Positions 25,496-33,924 of a stretch of DNA of 64,000 bases are shown one piece after another. The notes beneath the pieces were generated by a model. That model did no database searches and was not told the origin of the DNA. It was given only the letters and a program-made list of their open reading frames with translations. The stretch spans positions 434,001-498,000 of the forward strand of contig NZ_CAKLPX010000003.1 in NCBI RefSeq assembly GCF_923077115.1, written 5' to 3'. Position 1 is the first letter of the stretch. Every line of letters starts with the position of its first letter. The translations under genes and the position numbers were made by a program. This DNA comes from Sinobacterium norvegicum. GTDB lineage: Bacteria; Pseudomonadota; Gammaproteobacteria; Pseudomonadales; Sinobacteriaceae.

Positions 25496-26617
25496 ATGTT
25501 TACCATCGGATTAGTCATCAATCCTTATGCAGGGCTCGGTGGCAGTGTCGCGCTCAAGGGCAGTGATGGCAGCGCTGCCCGTCAGCAGGCCTATGCACTG
25601 GGTGCCGAATCCAAAATCGCCAGTCGCCTGGCCATCGTGCTTAATCAATTGAATGATTATCGGCAGCAAATTCAGTTTATTAGCTTTGATGGTTTGCTGG
25701 GGGCAGACTACTTGTCTGCAGCTGGCTGGGATTGTCAGATTATCGGCGATAGCAAGCATGCCGAAACAACGGCAGAGGATACCGAGGTGGCGGCAGCGGC
25801 ACTGGAGTGTGCCGGTGTCGATTTACTGCTGTTTGCCGGCGGTGACGGCACCGCCCGCAACATTGTTAATGCGGTCAGTGATCAACAGCCCGTGCTGGGG
25901 CTTCCCTGTGGTGTTAAGATGCATTCCGGTGTGTTTGCTATATCGCCACTGGCGGCGGCCACGGTAATTACTCAGTTACTCGATGGCAGCCTGGTCAGTG
26001 TGGCCATGCAAGAAGTGCGAGACATCAATGAGGATGATCTACGGGCGGGCAGAATCCAATCGAAATACTACGGTGAGCTGCTGGTACCCGATGAGGTGCG
26101 CTATATACAGTCAACCAAGGTATCGGGGCGAGAGGTTGAAGAGTTGGTCGTGGCCGATATTGCCGCTGAGGTGGTCGAATCGATGGATGATGACATCCTC
26201 TATATTATCGGCCCCGGCACCACCCCTGCCGAAATCATGCACCAGCTGTCGCTGGATAATACCCTGCTTGGCTTCGATGTGGTTTTTCAACATAATAGTG
26301 TGGTGTCCGACGCAACTGAGCAGCAATTACTCACTGCAATAGAGCAGCATCATGGCGAGGTCAAGGTGGTGATTACCGCCACCGGTGGTCAGGGACATTT
26401 GATTGGCCGCGGCAATCAGCAGCTGAGTGCGGCGGTATTACAACAATTGGATAGGGCGTCGTTAATCATCGTGGCTACCAAGACCAAGCTGGAAGAACTC
26501 GAGGGACGACCGCTGAGGGTTGATAGCAGCGATGTCGACTTGGACAGTGCGCTTGCCGGTTACTATCAGGTGGTGACGGGTTATCGCGACTATGTCATGT
26601 ATCAGGTGGCGGGTTAA
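25496..26617 (+). CDS. ATP-NAD kinase family protein (COG3199 type)
   Basis: 373 residues. N-terminal INPYAGLGGSVALKGSDG, the kinase motif FAGGDGTARN, then GVKMHSGVFA match the predicted polyphosphate- or ATP-dependent NAD-kinase-like family, which is longer than and distinct from the essential NadK. The C-terminal half (VVITATGGQGHLIGRGNQQ) is specific to this group. Substrate not established: NAD or another diphosphate-containing molecule. Operon with the TetR gene upstream. Confidence 0.85.
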   Translation: MFTIGLVINPYAGLGGSVALKGSDGSAARQQAYALGAESKIASRLAIVLNQLNDYRQQIQFISFDGLLGADYLSAAGWDCQIIGDSKHAETTAEDTEVAAAALECAGVDLLLFAGGDGTARNIVNAVSDQQPVLGLPCGVKMHSGVFAISPLAAATVITQLLDGSLVSVAMQEVRDINEDDLRAGRIQSKYYGELLVPDEVRYIQSTKVSGREVEELVVADIAAEVVESMDDDILYIIGPGTTPAEIMHQLSLDNTLLGFDVVFQHNSVVSDATEQQLLTAIEQHHGEVKVVITATGGQGHLIGRGNQQLSAAVLQQLDRASLIIVATKTKLEELEGRPLRVDSSDVDLDSALAGYYQVVTGYRDYVMYQVAG

Positions 26618-26687
26618 GGCTATCTATTGCTTGTCGATAATGTGTCGATGGCTATAATACTCTCCCTCTATTTTGACTGGCCCTGTT

Positions 26688-27641
26688 ATGCTTGCTGCAG
26701 CTCTTGAATCCACCCCAATACGACTGGCGACTATCCTAGCCGACACCGAACTTAGTCGGCATCAGAGTCAGCGTTTATTTCACGGTCGGGGCCATTGCTT
26801 CGACGGCTTCGAGGCCTTGTCAGTCGACTACCACCCCGGTGTGGTATTGGTCACCCTGTTTGCTGAATTGGCCGATAATCAATTAGCTGCGTTAACGGCA
26901 AGCCTTCGGCAAGTCATCGATAAATCTGCGTTTGCTCAACTGACAGTCATCATTCAGCGCCGTTATCTGCCGTCAGCTCCGTCCGAACAACTCTGTGGTG
27001 ATTTACCGAAGCACCCGGTGGCGAGAATAGGTCGCTTGGAGTTCGCGTTAACGTATATGAGCAAGCAGAATATCGGATTTTTTCTCGATATGGCGCCGGG
27101 ACGAAGTTGGCTGGCTAAGCGTTCAAAGCAACGCCGGGTATTGAATTTATTCTCCTATACCTGTGCCTTGTCGGTGGTGGCATCGGCGGCGGAGGCGGCC
27201 TCGGTGATCAATATGGACATGAGCAAGGCGGCGCTGTCGGTGGGGCGGCAGAATCATCTGTTAAACCGGCTCCCAGCCAAACAGCACGGGGTGCAGTTTC
27301 TTGCCCATGACATTATGAAATCCTTTGGCAAGATTGATAAACTTGGCCCCTTCGACACGATTATTGTCGATCCGCCGTCGTTTCAAAAAGGCAGTTTTAT
27401 CGCCGACAAGCATTACGGCAAAATATTGCAGCGATTGAAGCCTAATCTGGCTCCGGGTGGTGACATTTTGTTGTGCTTAAATGCACCGGAGATAGCGCCG
27501 CAGTTTATCGAAGATTTGGTGGACGAGCACTGGTCTGAGCTGAACTTTGTCGGGCGGTTGGCGGCGCATGCTGATTTCCCCGAGGTTGATCGTGCCCGCG
27601 GTTTAAAGTTGATGCATTACACCTGTGCGCGGTCGCAATAA
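26688..27641 (+). CDS. Class I SAM-dependent methyltransferase, RlmI/RlmK-like
   Basis: 317 residues. The C-terminal two thirds match the methyltransferase domain of RlmI and RlmK: FFLDMAPGRSWL, SAM motif I VLNLFSYTCALSVVA, an acidic VINMDMS, and the catalytic-type motif DTIIVDPPSF. It lacks the THUMP region of RlmKL, so substrate, probably rRNA, is inferred from family only. ATG 26688 chosen; a TTG five codons earlier is also open. 70 bases downstream of the NAD-kinase-like gene. Confidence 0.85.
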   Translation: MLAAALESTPIRLATILADTELSRHQSQRLFHGRGHCFDGFEALSVDYHPGVVLVTLFAELADNQLAALTASLRQVIDKSAFAQLTVIIQRRYLPSAPSEQLCGDLPKHPVARIGRLEFALTYMSKQNIGFFLDMAPGRSWLAKRSKQRRVLNLFSYTCALSVVASAAEAASVINMDMSKAALSVGRQNHLLNRLPAKQHGVQFLAHDIMKSFGKIDKLGPFDTIIVDPPSFQKGSFIADKHYGKILQRLKPNLAPGGDILLCLNAPEIAPQFIEDLVDEHWSELNFVGRLAAHADFPEVDRARGLKLMHYTCARSQ

Positions 27642-27646
27642 AGCGG

Positions 27647-28087
27647 TTACAAAATCAGCTGCCGGGTGATTTGGCCGATGGCAAAGGAGTCACGTTGCTC
27701 CAAGGCTGCACGAAGATGGTGGATGCGACTGCGGCGATAATTAACCACTGAGGTCGGGGTTTGCTCGTCGCAGGACTCGCCATCGGCTTGCTTCTCTACA
27801 GGTATGGCCTGGGTCAGCCGAGACAGTGCTTTTTGGCTCAGCCGGGCGCCATCGATAGATTCTTGCTTCTCGACCTGTTGATAGCGAATAAACCCCTCTT
27901 CTTCCAGCCACAACATGGCACCTAAACAGCTCTGATGGCGTTCACTGTGGAGGCCGTACTGGTCGATGCTGTCGGGGCCGGAAATATCTTCAACATAGAG
28001 AGTGAAAGGACGGGGGAAATGTTGGTAAAGGGCCAGCAGAATCAGTCCGCAGTCCTTATAGAAGTCGTTGATATGGATGTCAGTCAT
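27647..28087 (-). CDS. Conserved hypothetical protein, possibly winged helix
   Basis: 146 residues, no membrane segment. CLGAMLWLEEEGFIRYQQVE followed by GARLSQKALSRL reads like a winged-helix wing and recognition helix, which suggests a DNA-binding or small structural domain; I do not recognise the family. It converges on the methyltransferase gene (six bases) and lies downstream of alaA on the same strand. Confidence 0.6.
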   Translation of the reverse strand: MTDIHINDFYKDCGLILLALYQHFPRPFTLYVEDISGPDSIDQYGLHSERHQSCLGAMLWLEEEGFIRYQQVEKQESIDGARLSQKALSRLTQAIPVEKQADGESCDEQTPTSVVNYRRSRIHHLRAALEQRDSFAIGQITRQLIL

Positions 28088-28115
28088 ATTGAAATCATTG
28101 TTATTCTTGATGACC

Positions 28116-28134
28116 GGCGCCGTTAAACGGCGCC
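28116..28134 (-). repeat. GC-rich hairpin between alaA and the downstream hypothetical
   Basis: GGCGCCGTT-A-AACGGCGCC is a perfect inverted repeat around a single base. No T run follows on either strand, so it is unlikely to be a classical terminator; it may be a processing or stabilising hairpin. Confidence 0.4.
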
Positions 28135-28165
28135 ATGAGCGTGAATTGTTGCACTATAGCCCAAG

Positions 28166-29383
28166 TTATTTGTTGCGGTAGCGCTCAAGAAAGGCGGCGA
28201 AGCGGTCGATGGCGTCGCCGAGAATCTCTTTGTGTGGCAAAAATACAATACGGACGTGGTGCGTGTCGTCCAGGTTAAATGCGCTGCCGTGGACTAAGAG
28301 GATTTTCTCTTGCTGCAGTAAATCAAGGACAAACTGTTCGTCATCGGCAATGGGGTATATCTCTGGGTCGAGGTGGGGAAACATATAAATCGCCCCCTCG
28401 GGTTTGACGCAGCTGACCCCGGGTATCTGATCGAGTTTCTGCCAGGCCAGGTCACGCTGTTCTTTCAGACGGCCGCCATCAATCACCAAATCGTTGATGC
28501 TTTGATAGCCGCCGAGTGCTGTCTGTACGGCATATTGAGCCGGCACGTTGGCGCACAGTCGCATCGAGGCCAGCATGTCGATTCCCTCAATATAATTACT
28601 GGCCTTCTCCTTGGCGCCGGAGAGTATCATCCAGCCAGAGCGGAAACCGGCCAGACGATACGACTTCGAGAGGCCGTTAAAGGTGATGATAAAGACATCG
28701 TCCGCCAGTGAGGCGGTGGGAATGTGTTGGGCTTCATCGTAAAGAATCTTGTCGTAAATCTCATCGGAAAACAGCATCAGGTTGTGTTTACGCGCCAGCG
28801 CAATGACCTGCTCAATCAACTCTTTCGAATAGACGGCGCCGGTGGGGTTGTTTGGGTTGATCAACAAAATGGCCCGGGTGCGCGGGGTGATCTTGGCTTC
28901 TATATCGTCAATGTCAGGGAACCAGCCCTTTTGTTCATCGCACTTGTAATGAATGGCATTGCCGCCGGCGAGGTTGACCGCCGCCGTCCACAGCGGATAA
29001 TCAGGTGCTGGGATTAACAACTCGTCGCCATTGTTCAGCAGTGCCTGCATAGTCATTACAATCAACTCACTGACGCCGTTGCCCATGTAAATATCGTTGA
29101 TGGCAACATTTTTGATATTGAGTTTTTGACAGTGCTGCATGACAGCTTTGCGAGCGCTGAACAAGCCCTTGGACTCACAGTAACCCTCCGCCTTGGCTAG
29201 GTTGTAAATGACGTCTTGTAATATTTCATCGGGGGCGTCGAAGCCAAACGGGGCCGGGTTACCGATATTGAGTTTGAGAATACGTTGACCCTCTTCCTCC
29301 ATGCGGTTTGCTTCTTCGAGTACTGGCCCGCGGATGTCATAGCAGACGGCGTTTAGCTTGTGAGATTTTGAGATACTAGTCAT
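28166..29383 (-). CDS. alaA: Alanine transaminase AlaA
   Basis: 405 residues, fold-I PLP aminotransferase. The N-terminus KLNAVCYDIRGPVLEEA and LKLNIGNPAPFGFDAPDEIL follow E. coli AlaA almost word for word. The PLP lysine is in FNGLSKSYRLAGFRSGW, and NPNNPTGAVYS binds the cofactor phosphate region. It forms alanine from pyruvate and glutamate. Divergent from msrB, as in other gammaproteobacteria. Confidence 0.95.
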   Translation of the reverse strand: MTSISKSHKLNAVCYDIRGPVLEEANRMEEEGQRILKLNIGNPAPFGFDAPDEILQDVIYNLAKAEGYCESKGLFSARKAVMQHCQKLNIKNVAINDIYMGNGVSELIVMTMQALLNNGDELLIPAPDYPLWTAAVNLAGGNAIHYKCDEQKGWFPDIDDIEAKITPRTRAILLINPNNPTGAVYSKELIEQVIALARKHNLMLFSDEIYDKILYDEAQHIPTASLADDVFIITFNGLSKSYRLAGFRSGWMILSGAKEKASNYIEGIDMLASMRLCANVPAQYAVQTALGGYQSINDLVIDGGRLKEQRDLAWQKLDQIPGVSCVKPEGAIYMFPHLDPEIYPIADDEQFVLDLLQQEKILLVHGSAFNLDDTHHVRIVFLPHKEILGDAIDRFAAFLERYRNK

Positions 29384-29560
29384 GGCAGTCTATGGTTAAG
29401 CGCAAATGCGCTCATCATTATTTGAGTGAGTTGTTTCGGACGTATTATCACTAAAGTGTACCATGACTATCGACTGAGTGGTTGTGCTAAACGCTCGGTC
29501 TTGTTAGTTTTTGTCAATAACACTGACGGGGTATAACCCGGTAAAAAGGCAGAGGGAAAA

Positions 29561-29944
29561 ATGAAGAAGACAGCAGAGCAATGGCGTCAGCAACTCGATG
29601 AAGAAAGTTATCGCGTCTGTCGCGAAAAAGGCACGGAGAGACCTTTTACCGGCAAGTATAATGATCATCGCGAGCGGGGCGAATATGTTTGTATCTGTTG
29701 CGGTGAGAAACTGTTCGAATCGGCGACAAAGTTCGATGCTGGCTGTGGTTGGCCGAGTTTTTATCAACAGGCCAGTGAGAGCGTCGGCAGCCGTGAGGAT
29801 AGCACCCTGGGTATGTCAAGGACGGAGATTATCTGTACCAACTGTGACAGTCACCTGGGCCATGTCTTTACTGACGGGCCGGATCCAACCGGGCTGCGCT
29901 ATTGTGTTAACTCTGTATCCTTGGATTTTAAGCCAGCGGAATAA
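29561..29944 (+). CDS. msrB: Peptide-methionine (R)-S-oxide reductase MsrB
   Basis: 127 residues, standard length. Structural zinc is bound by C44/C47 (CICC) and C92/C95 (CTNC). The catalytic cysteine is C115 in RYCVNS, with HLGHVF upstream. It repairs methionine-R-sulfoxide in oxidised proteins. A GAGGGAAAAATG ribosome binding site is present. Confidence 0.96.
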   Translation: MKKTAEQWRQQLDEESYRVCREKGTERPFTGKYNDHRERGEYVCICCGEKLFESATKFDAGCGWPSFYQQASESVGSREDSTLGMSRTEIICTNCDSHLGHVFTDGPDPTGLRYCVNSVSLDFKPAE

Positions 29945-30041
29945 AGGCTTGCGATAATGGTTAAAAAACCACCGAAGCTGTTGTTAAATAGTTGCTTTTT
30001 TAATCAATAGAATAATTTTTGAGTTTTATTGTAAACAGGGC

Positions 30042-30070
30042 TTGACGAAATATGGGTGGGTACATACAAT
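30042..30070 (+). promoter_or_regulatory. Promoter of the tRNA-Glu/tRNA-Gly operon
   Basis: TTGACG (30042-30047) and TACAAT (30065-30070) are 17 bases apart, a near-consensus sigma-70 promoter. It is followed directly by GCGCC, the GC-rich discriminator typical of stringently controlled stable-RNA genes. Confidence 0.85.
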
Positions 30071-30160
30071 GCGCCCCGTCTTGAGGAGTTGGCCTCCTCG
30101 AAGCAAAATCAATAGCAACAACACGTCAGTCGCGTTGTTAACGATTAAGCAAGGCATCGC

Positions 30161-30236
30161 GTCCCGTTCGTCTAGAGGCCTAGGACACTGCCCTTTCACG
30201 GCAGTAACAGGGGTTCGAGTCCCCTACGGGATGCCA
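30161..30236 (+). tRNA. tRNA-Glu (UUC)
   Basis: 76 bases with encoded CCA. Anticodon loop CTTTCAC (anticodon TTC) on a CTGCC/GGCAG stem; T-arm GGGGTTCGAGTCCCC; acceptor stem GTCCCGT/ACGGGAT with a G-U first pair. Closely matches E. coli tRNA-Glu. Confidence 0.97.
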
Positions 30237-30238
30237 TT

Positions 30239-30313
30239 GCGGGAATAGCTCAGTGGTAGAGCATCACGTTGCCAACGTGAGGGTCGCGAGTTCGAATCTC
30301 GTTTCCCGCTCCA
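30239..30313 (+). tRNA. tRNA-Gly (GCC)
   Basis: 75 bases with encoded CCA, two bases after tRNA-Glu. Anticodon loop TTGCCAA (anticodon GCC) on a CACG(T)/(A)CGTG stem; T-arm GCGAGTTCGAATCTCGT; acceptor GCGGGAA/TTCCCGC. Shares the promoter at 30042 and the terminator at 30319. Confidence 0.97.
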
Positions 30314-30318
30314 AATTT

Positions 30319-30348
30319 AAAAAGCCGGCTTTTTAGCCGGCTTTTTTT
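30319..30348 (+). terminator. Terminator of the tRNA operon
   Basis: AAAAAGCCGGC / GCCGGCTTTTT, loop TTTTTA, followed by more T. A strong intrinsic terminator right after tRNA-Gly. Confidence 0.93.
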
Positions 30349-30477
30349 CGTCTGTTATTTTTGGCCTGTGGCCAAGCTCAGAGATGACTATTATATTGTG
30401 GTGACTTGAATTTTATTTATTTAACACCATTTAATGGACACCTCGTTCGACGACATCAAGCGGCATTAGTAATCACT

Positions 30478-31407
30478 ATGACAAACGCATTATCGATCAA
30501 AAATCTAAGCAAGCAATACGGCAACGGCTTCGAAGCCCTGAAAGGTGTCAATTTAACGGTGGAGGCGGGAGACTTTTTTGCCTTGCTCGGCCCTAATGGC
30601 GCCGGTAAATCGACGACCATCGGGATTATTTGTTCGCTGGTCAACAAGACCGGCGGCAGTGTTGAAATCTTCGGTGTTGATATCGACCAGGATTTTGCCG
30701 AAGCCAAAAAATACATTGGTGTGGTGCCGCAGGAATTTAATTTTAATGTGTTTGAGCGGGTCATCGATATTGTGGTCAATCAGGCGGGTTATTACGGTAT
30801 CCCCCGCAGTGAGGCGTTGCCTCGTGCCGAGAAATACCTGCGTAAACTCAGCCTGTGGGATAAGCGTTTTAACCCGGCGAGAGAGTTGTCCGGCGGCATG
30901 AAACGTCGATTGATGATTGCCAGGGCGCTTATTCATGAGCCTCAACTGCTGATTCTCGATGAGCCAACTGCCGGTGTTGATATCGAGATTAGACGCTCGA
31001 TGTGGGAGTTTCTGCAGGAGATTAATCAACAAGGTACGACGATTATTTTGACCACACACTACTTGGAAGAAGCTGAACAGCTCTGCCGGAACATCGCCAT
31101 TATTGATAGCGGTAATATTGTCAAAAACACCAGTGTAAAATCGTTATTGCAAACCCTGGATAAGGAAACATTGGTGCTCGACAGCGTTGAGCTATTACCC
31201 GCAGCGGTTGTACTGGCTGGATTCGATAGCCGCCGTGTGGATGATCATGCAATCGAGGTGGACATTCATAAGGGGCAGTCGCTCAATGATTTGTTTCTTG
31301 CGCTACAGGCCTGCGATATCAGCGTTGCCAGTTTAAGAAATAAAACCAACCGGTTAGAAGAGTTGTTTGTGTCGATGACTGGCGCTAATGCAGGGGAGGA
31401 TAAATAG
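30478..31407 (+). CDS. yadG: ABC transporter ATP-binding protein, YadG-like
   Basis: 309 residues. Walker A GPNGAGKST, signature LSGGMKRR, Walker B LLILDEP, and a switch H in TTHYLEEAEQ. The phrase LVNKTGGSVEIFGVDI and VVPQEFNFNVFE match E. coli YadG. The frame opens 24 codons earlier, but MTNALSIKNLSKQY at 30478 aligns with the family start. It forms an exporter with the permease encoded by the next gene; their stop and start overlap (TAGTG). The exported substrate is unknown. Confidence 0.9.
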   Translation: MTNALSIKNLSKQYGNGFEALKGVNLTVEAGDFFALLGPNGAGKSTTIGIICSLVNKTGGSVEIFGVDIDQDFAEAKKYIGVVPQEFNFNVFERVIDIVVNQAGYYGIPRSEALPRAEKYLRKLSLWDKRFNPARELSGGMKRRLMIARALIHEPQLLILDEPTAGVDIEIRRSMWEFLQEINQQGTTIILTTHYLEEAEQLCRNIAIIDSGNIVKNTSVKSLLQTLDKETLVLDSVELLPAAVVLAGFDSRRVDDHAIEVDIHKGQSLNDLFLALQACDISVASLRNKTNRLEELFVSMTGANAGEDK

Positions 31408-32180
31408 TGGATTTTCAGGGAAACCTAGTCGCCTTTAAGACTATTTTAGGTAAAGAGATTCGACGTTTTATGCGCATTTGGGTGCAGACCCTCGTGCCGC
31501 CGGCGATTACCATTATGCTGTATTTTGTTATTTTTGGTAATTTGATAGGCTCGCGTATCGGTGAGATGGGCGGCTATAGCTATATGCAGTTTGTGGTACC
31601 GGGTTTGATTATGATGGGGGTGATTACCAACTCCTATTCCAACGTGGTGTCATCATTTTTTAGTGCTAAATTTCATCACAGCGTAGAAGAGTTGTTAGTA
31701 TCGCCGGTGTCGAATTCGGTCATCCTTGGTGGCTATGTGCTCGGCGGTGTGGTGCGCGGCTTGTTAGTGGGTTTGATCGTCACAGTGTTGTCGTTATTTT
31801 TTGCCGAGGTAGCGATTTATAATATTTATATCACCGTCTCCATCGTCTTTCTTACCTCGTTATTATTCTCTTTGATGGGGTTTGTGAATGCGGTCTATGC
31901 CAATAGCTTTGACGATATTTCAATTATCCCAACCTTTGTATTAACGCCGTTGATTTATCTGGGCGGGGTATTTTACTCGATTGATTTATTACCTGATTTT
32001 TGGTCGGGTTTGTCGCAGCTAAACCCTATACTTTATATGGTCAATGCCTTCCGCTACGGCATTCTTGGCCATAGCGATATCGATGTGACTTATGCCTTTG
32101 CCATCGTCGGTTTCTTTACCGTGACGCTGTGGCTGTTGTGCTTACATTTACTGTCGACCGGCAAACGTCTGCGTCAGTAA
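31407..32180 (+). CDS. yadH: ABC transporter permease, YadH-like
   Basis: 257 residues, six membrane segments of the ABC-2 type. PPAITIMLYFVIFGNLIGSR at the start and VEELLVSPVSNSVILGGYV in the cytoplasmic loop match YadH. GTG start overlaps the stop of the ATPase gene by one base, with GGGGAGG upstream. Inner membrane partner of the YadG-like ATPase. Confidence 0.9.
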   Translation: MDFQGNLVAFKTILGKEIRRFMRIWVQTLVPPAITIMLYFVIFGNLIGSRIGEMGGYSYMQFVVPGLIMMGVITNSYSNVVSSFFSAKFHHSVEELLVSPVSNSVILGGYVLGGVVRGLLVGLIVTVLSLFFAEVAIYNIYITVSIVFLTSLLFSLMGFVNAVYANSFDDISIIPTFVLTPLIYLGGVFYSIDLLPDFWSGLSQLNPILYMVNAFRYGILGHSDIDVTYAFAIVGFFTVTLWLLCLHLLSTGKRLRQ

Positions 32181-32233
32181 GTATGTTTATAGTGTTAGAA
32201 AACATTTGTTTTAGAAGATTAAGGTAAACCGTT

Positions 32234-33064
32234 ATGTCTAATGATTATCTTGCCGAGCATACGACGCTGGGCCAGGCGACAGAAAATATCTATACCTATA
32301 CGCCGTCGTTACTGTGCCCGATTCCTCGTACCGTGGCACGGCAAGAGCTGGGCTTGGACGGTCTGTCACTACCCTTTAATGGCACCGATATTTGGACTGC
32401 CTACGAGGTTTCTTGGCTGGGGCAAAGCGGAAAACCAGAAATTGCCATTGCCGAGTTTAAGTTGCCGGCCACCTCGGCCAATATTATCGAATCCAAGTCG
32501 TTCAAAATGTATCTTAACTCGTTTAATCTGACCCGCTTCGATAGCTGGGCTGAAGTCAGCGAGGTGATGACCAAGGATTTATCCGCCGCAGCAGGCGCCC
32601 CTGTGTGGGTCACCCTGTTAACGCCTGCGCAAATGCAGCGGGCTGGGGTGACAACGCCAAAGGGTGTCTGTCTCGATGATCTCGACATTAATGCCGAGGT
32701 CTATATGCCTGAGCCCAGTCTGTTATCGACCTTGGATGAGGTCGTGGCCGAGGAGGTCTATAGCGATCTGTTTCGCTCATGCTGCCCGGTCACTGGCCAG
32801 CCCGATTGGGCCACGGTGTCGGTGATCTACAAGGGTAGCAAGATTGATCATCAGTCGTTGTTGAGCTACTTAGTCTCGTTCAGGGACAAGGCTGAATTCC
32901 ACGAGCAGTGTGCCGAGCGTATTTTTACCGATATTAATCAGCACTGCCAGCCACAGGAACTAACTGTTTTTGCCCGCTTCCTGCGCCGTGGTGGTCTCGA
33001 CATCAACCCCTGGCGTAGCAATGTTCGCGAGGCGCCGCTGTTTCAGCGACTCAGCCGCCAATAA
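32234..33064 (+). CDS. queF: NADPH-dependent 7-cyano-7-deazaguanine reductase QueF
   Basis: 276 residues, the long bimodular form. The nitrile-binding Cys is C184 and the proton donor D191 in CCPVTGQPDW; the NADPH motif ESKSFKMYLNSF is at about 86-97. It reduces preQ0 to preQ1 for the queuosine modification of tRNA. No preQ1 riboswitch is seen in the 53-base leader. The tRNA-Ser gene follows. Confidence 0.96.
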   Translation: MSNDYLAEHTTLGQATENIYTYTPSLLCPIPRTVARQELGLDGLSLPFNGTDIWTAYEVSWLGQSGKPEIAIAEFKLPATSANIIESKSFKMYLNSFNLTRFDSWAEVSEVMTKDLSAAAGAPVWVTLLTPAQMQRAGVTTPKGVCLDDLDINAEVYMPEPSLLSTLDEVVAEEVYSDLFRSCCPVTGQPDWATVSVIYKGSKIDHQSLLSYLVSFRDKAEFHEQCAERIFTDINQHCQPQELTVFARFLRRGGLDINPWRSNVREAPLFQRLSRQ

Positions 33065-33098
33065 CAGGGTATAGATATGGTCGCTGCCGACATAACAC

Positions 33099-33127
33099 TT
33101 GCCATTAGTCAGGTGATTAGTTAAAGT
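33099..33127 (+). promoter_or_regulatory. Candidate promoter of tRNA-Ser
   Basis: TTGCCA (33099-33104) and TAAAGT (33122-33127), 17 bases apart, then GC-rich AGCGGCCG. It lies about 30 bases upstream of the mature tRNA. Confidence 0.6.
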
Positions 33128-33157
33128 AGCGGCCGTTTTGAGGGAGACCTCATTTGT

Positions 33158-33245
33158 GGACAGGTGGCCGAGTGGCTGAAGGCGCACGCCTGGAAAGCGT
33201 GTAACGGGAAACCGTTCGAGGGTTCGAATCCCTCCCTGTCCGCCA
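33158..33245 (+). tRNA. tRNA-Ser (GGA)
   Basis: 88 bases, class II with a long variable arm. Anticodon loop CTGGAAA (anticodon GGA) on a GCACGC/GCGTG(T) stem; T-arm GAGGGTTCGAATCCCTC; acceptor GGACAGG/CCTGTCC; G discriminator and encoded CCA. Confidence 0.97.
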
Positions 33246-33350
33246 TTCTTTATGCCTTTTCTGGCAGCTCTTTTTTCATTCTTTTTGAACTCTTTTTGTT
33301 TGCCCCTGTCCATATGCTAGACTGATGACTTCCTATATTCAGGGTTTATT

Positions 33351-33770
33351 GTGCTTTCTACCACTCGCCATAAGCTACAGCGCAATCGCTTTTACTGGGT
33401 TAACACCTTGGTAATAATGCTTGTTGCCGCCTGGATTTTAGGCCTGTGTTTGATGACCGGGCCATTGTCCTCCACGGACATGGCTTCACATCATTCGATG
33501 TCATCTGCACCAGCCAAGTTAATGGTTATGGAGCCGATGATGGCGATGGATGAGCACGAATGTTGCGAGCCTAGCATCGCAACATCCTGTGAAACAGGCA
33601 CCGAGCTCAATCTGCAGCAATGGTCAGAATGGCTCAATGTTGCCATCTACCTTGCTGTTGCCCTGTTAGTCTGTTGGTCGCTACTCAGTCAGTTTCGTGC
33701 TGAGGTGCAGCGATACTTCGTGACTAAATCCCCGCCGATATATCTCTTAACCTGCGTTTTCCGTCACTAG
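33351..33770 (+). CDS. Small membrane protein with His/Met/Cys-rich metal-binding loop
   Basis: 139 residues, GTG start. Two membrane helices (about 17-38 and 96-114) flank a loop of about 55 residues rich in His, Met and Cys (HHSMSS, VMEPMMAMDEHECCEP). Such a loop in the periplasm could bind Cu(I) or Ag(I). It precedes the Cus-type efflux genes on the same strand, with a 154-base gap. The family is not recognised with certainty; small proteins of this kind often head heavy-metal RND operons. Confidence 0.6.
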   Translation: MLSTTRHKLQRNRFYWVNTLVIMLVAAWILGLCLMTGPLSSTDMASHHSMSSAPAKLMVMEPMMAMDEHECCEPSIATSCETGTELNLQQWSEWLNVAIYLAVALLVCWSLLSQFRAEVQRYFVTKSPPIYLLTCVFRH

Positions 33771-33805
33771 CCACCGCCTCTGCGTGCTGCTTTGTTGAGT
33801 TCTGC

Positions 33806-33821
33806 TAACACCTCGGTGTTA
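33806..33821. repeat. Short palindrome before the efflux genes
   Basis: TAACACC-TC-GGTGTTA, a 7-bp perfect inverted repeat with a two-base centre, about 105 bases upstream of the outer-membrane-channel gene. Could be a regulator-binding site or a small hairpin. Confidence 0.35.
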
Positions 33822-33924
33822 TCACATGGCTTAACCGTGCTGTGCACGCGCTATTCAGCGGTGGGTAATTATCTGTTGTTACCCGCCTGAATCCTCCAAT
33901 TGTTTAGGAATACCCGGGGGGGGT

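Noticed and set aside
32181-32233. Possible preQ1 riboswitch before queF
   Set aside because: The leader is only 53 bases and shows no pseudoknot-like pattern.
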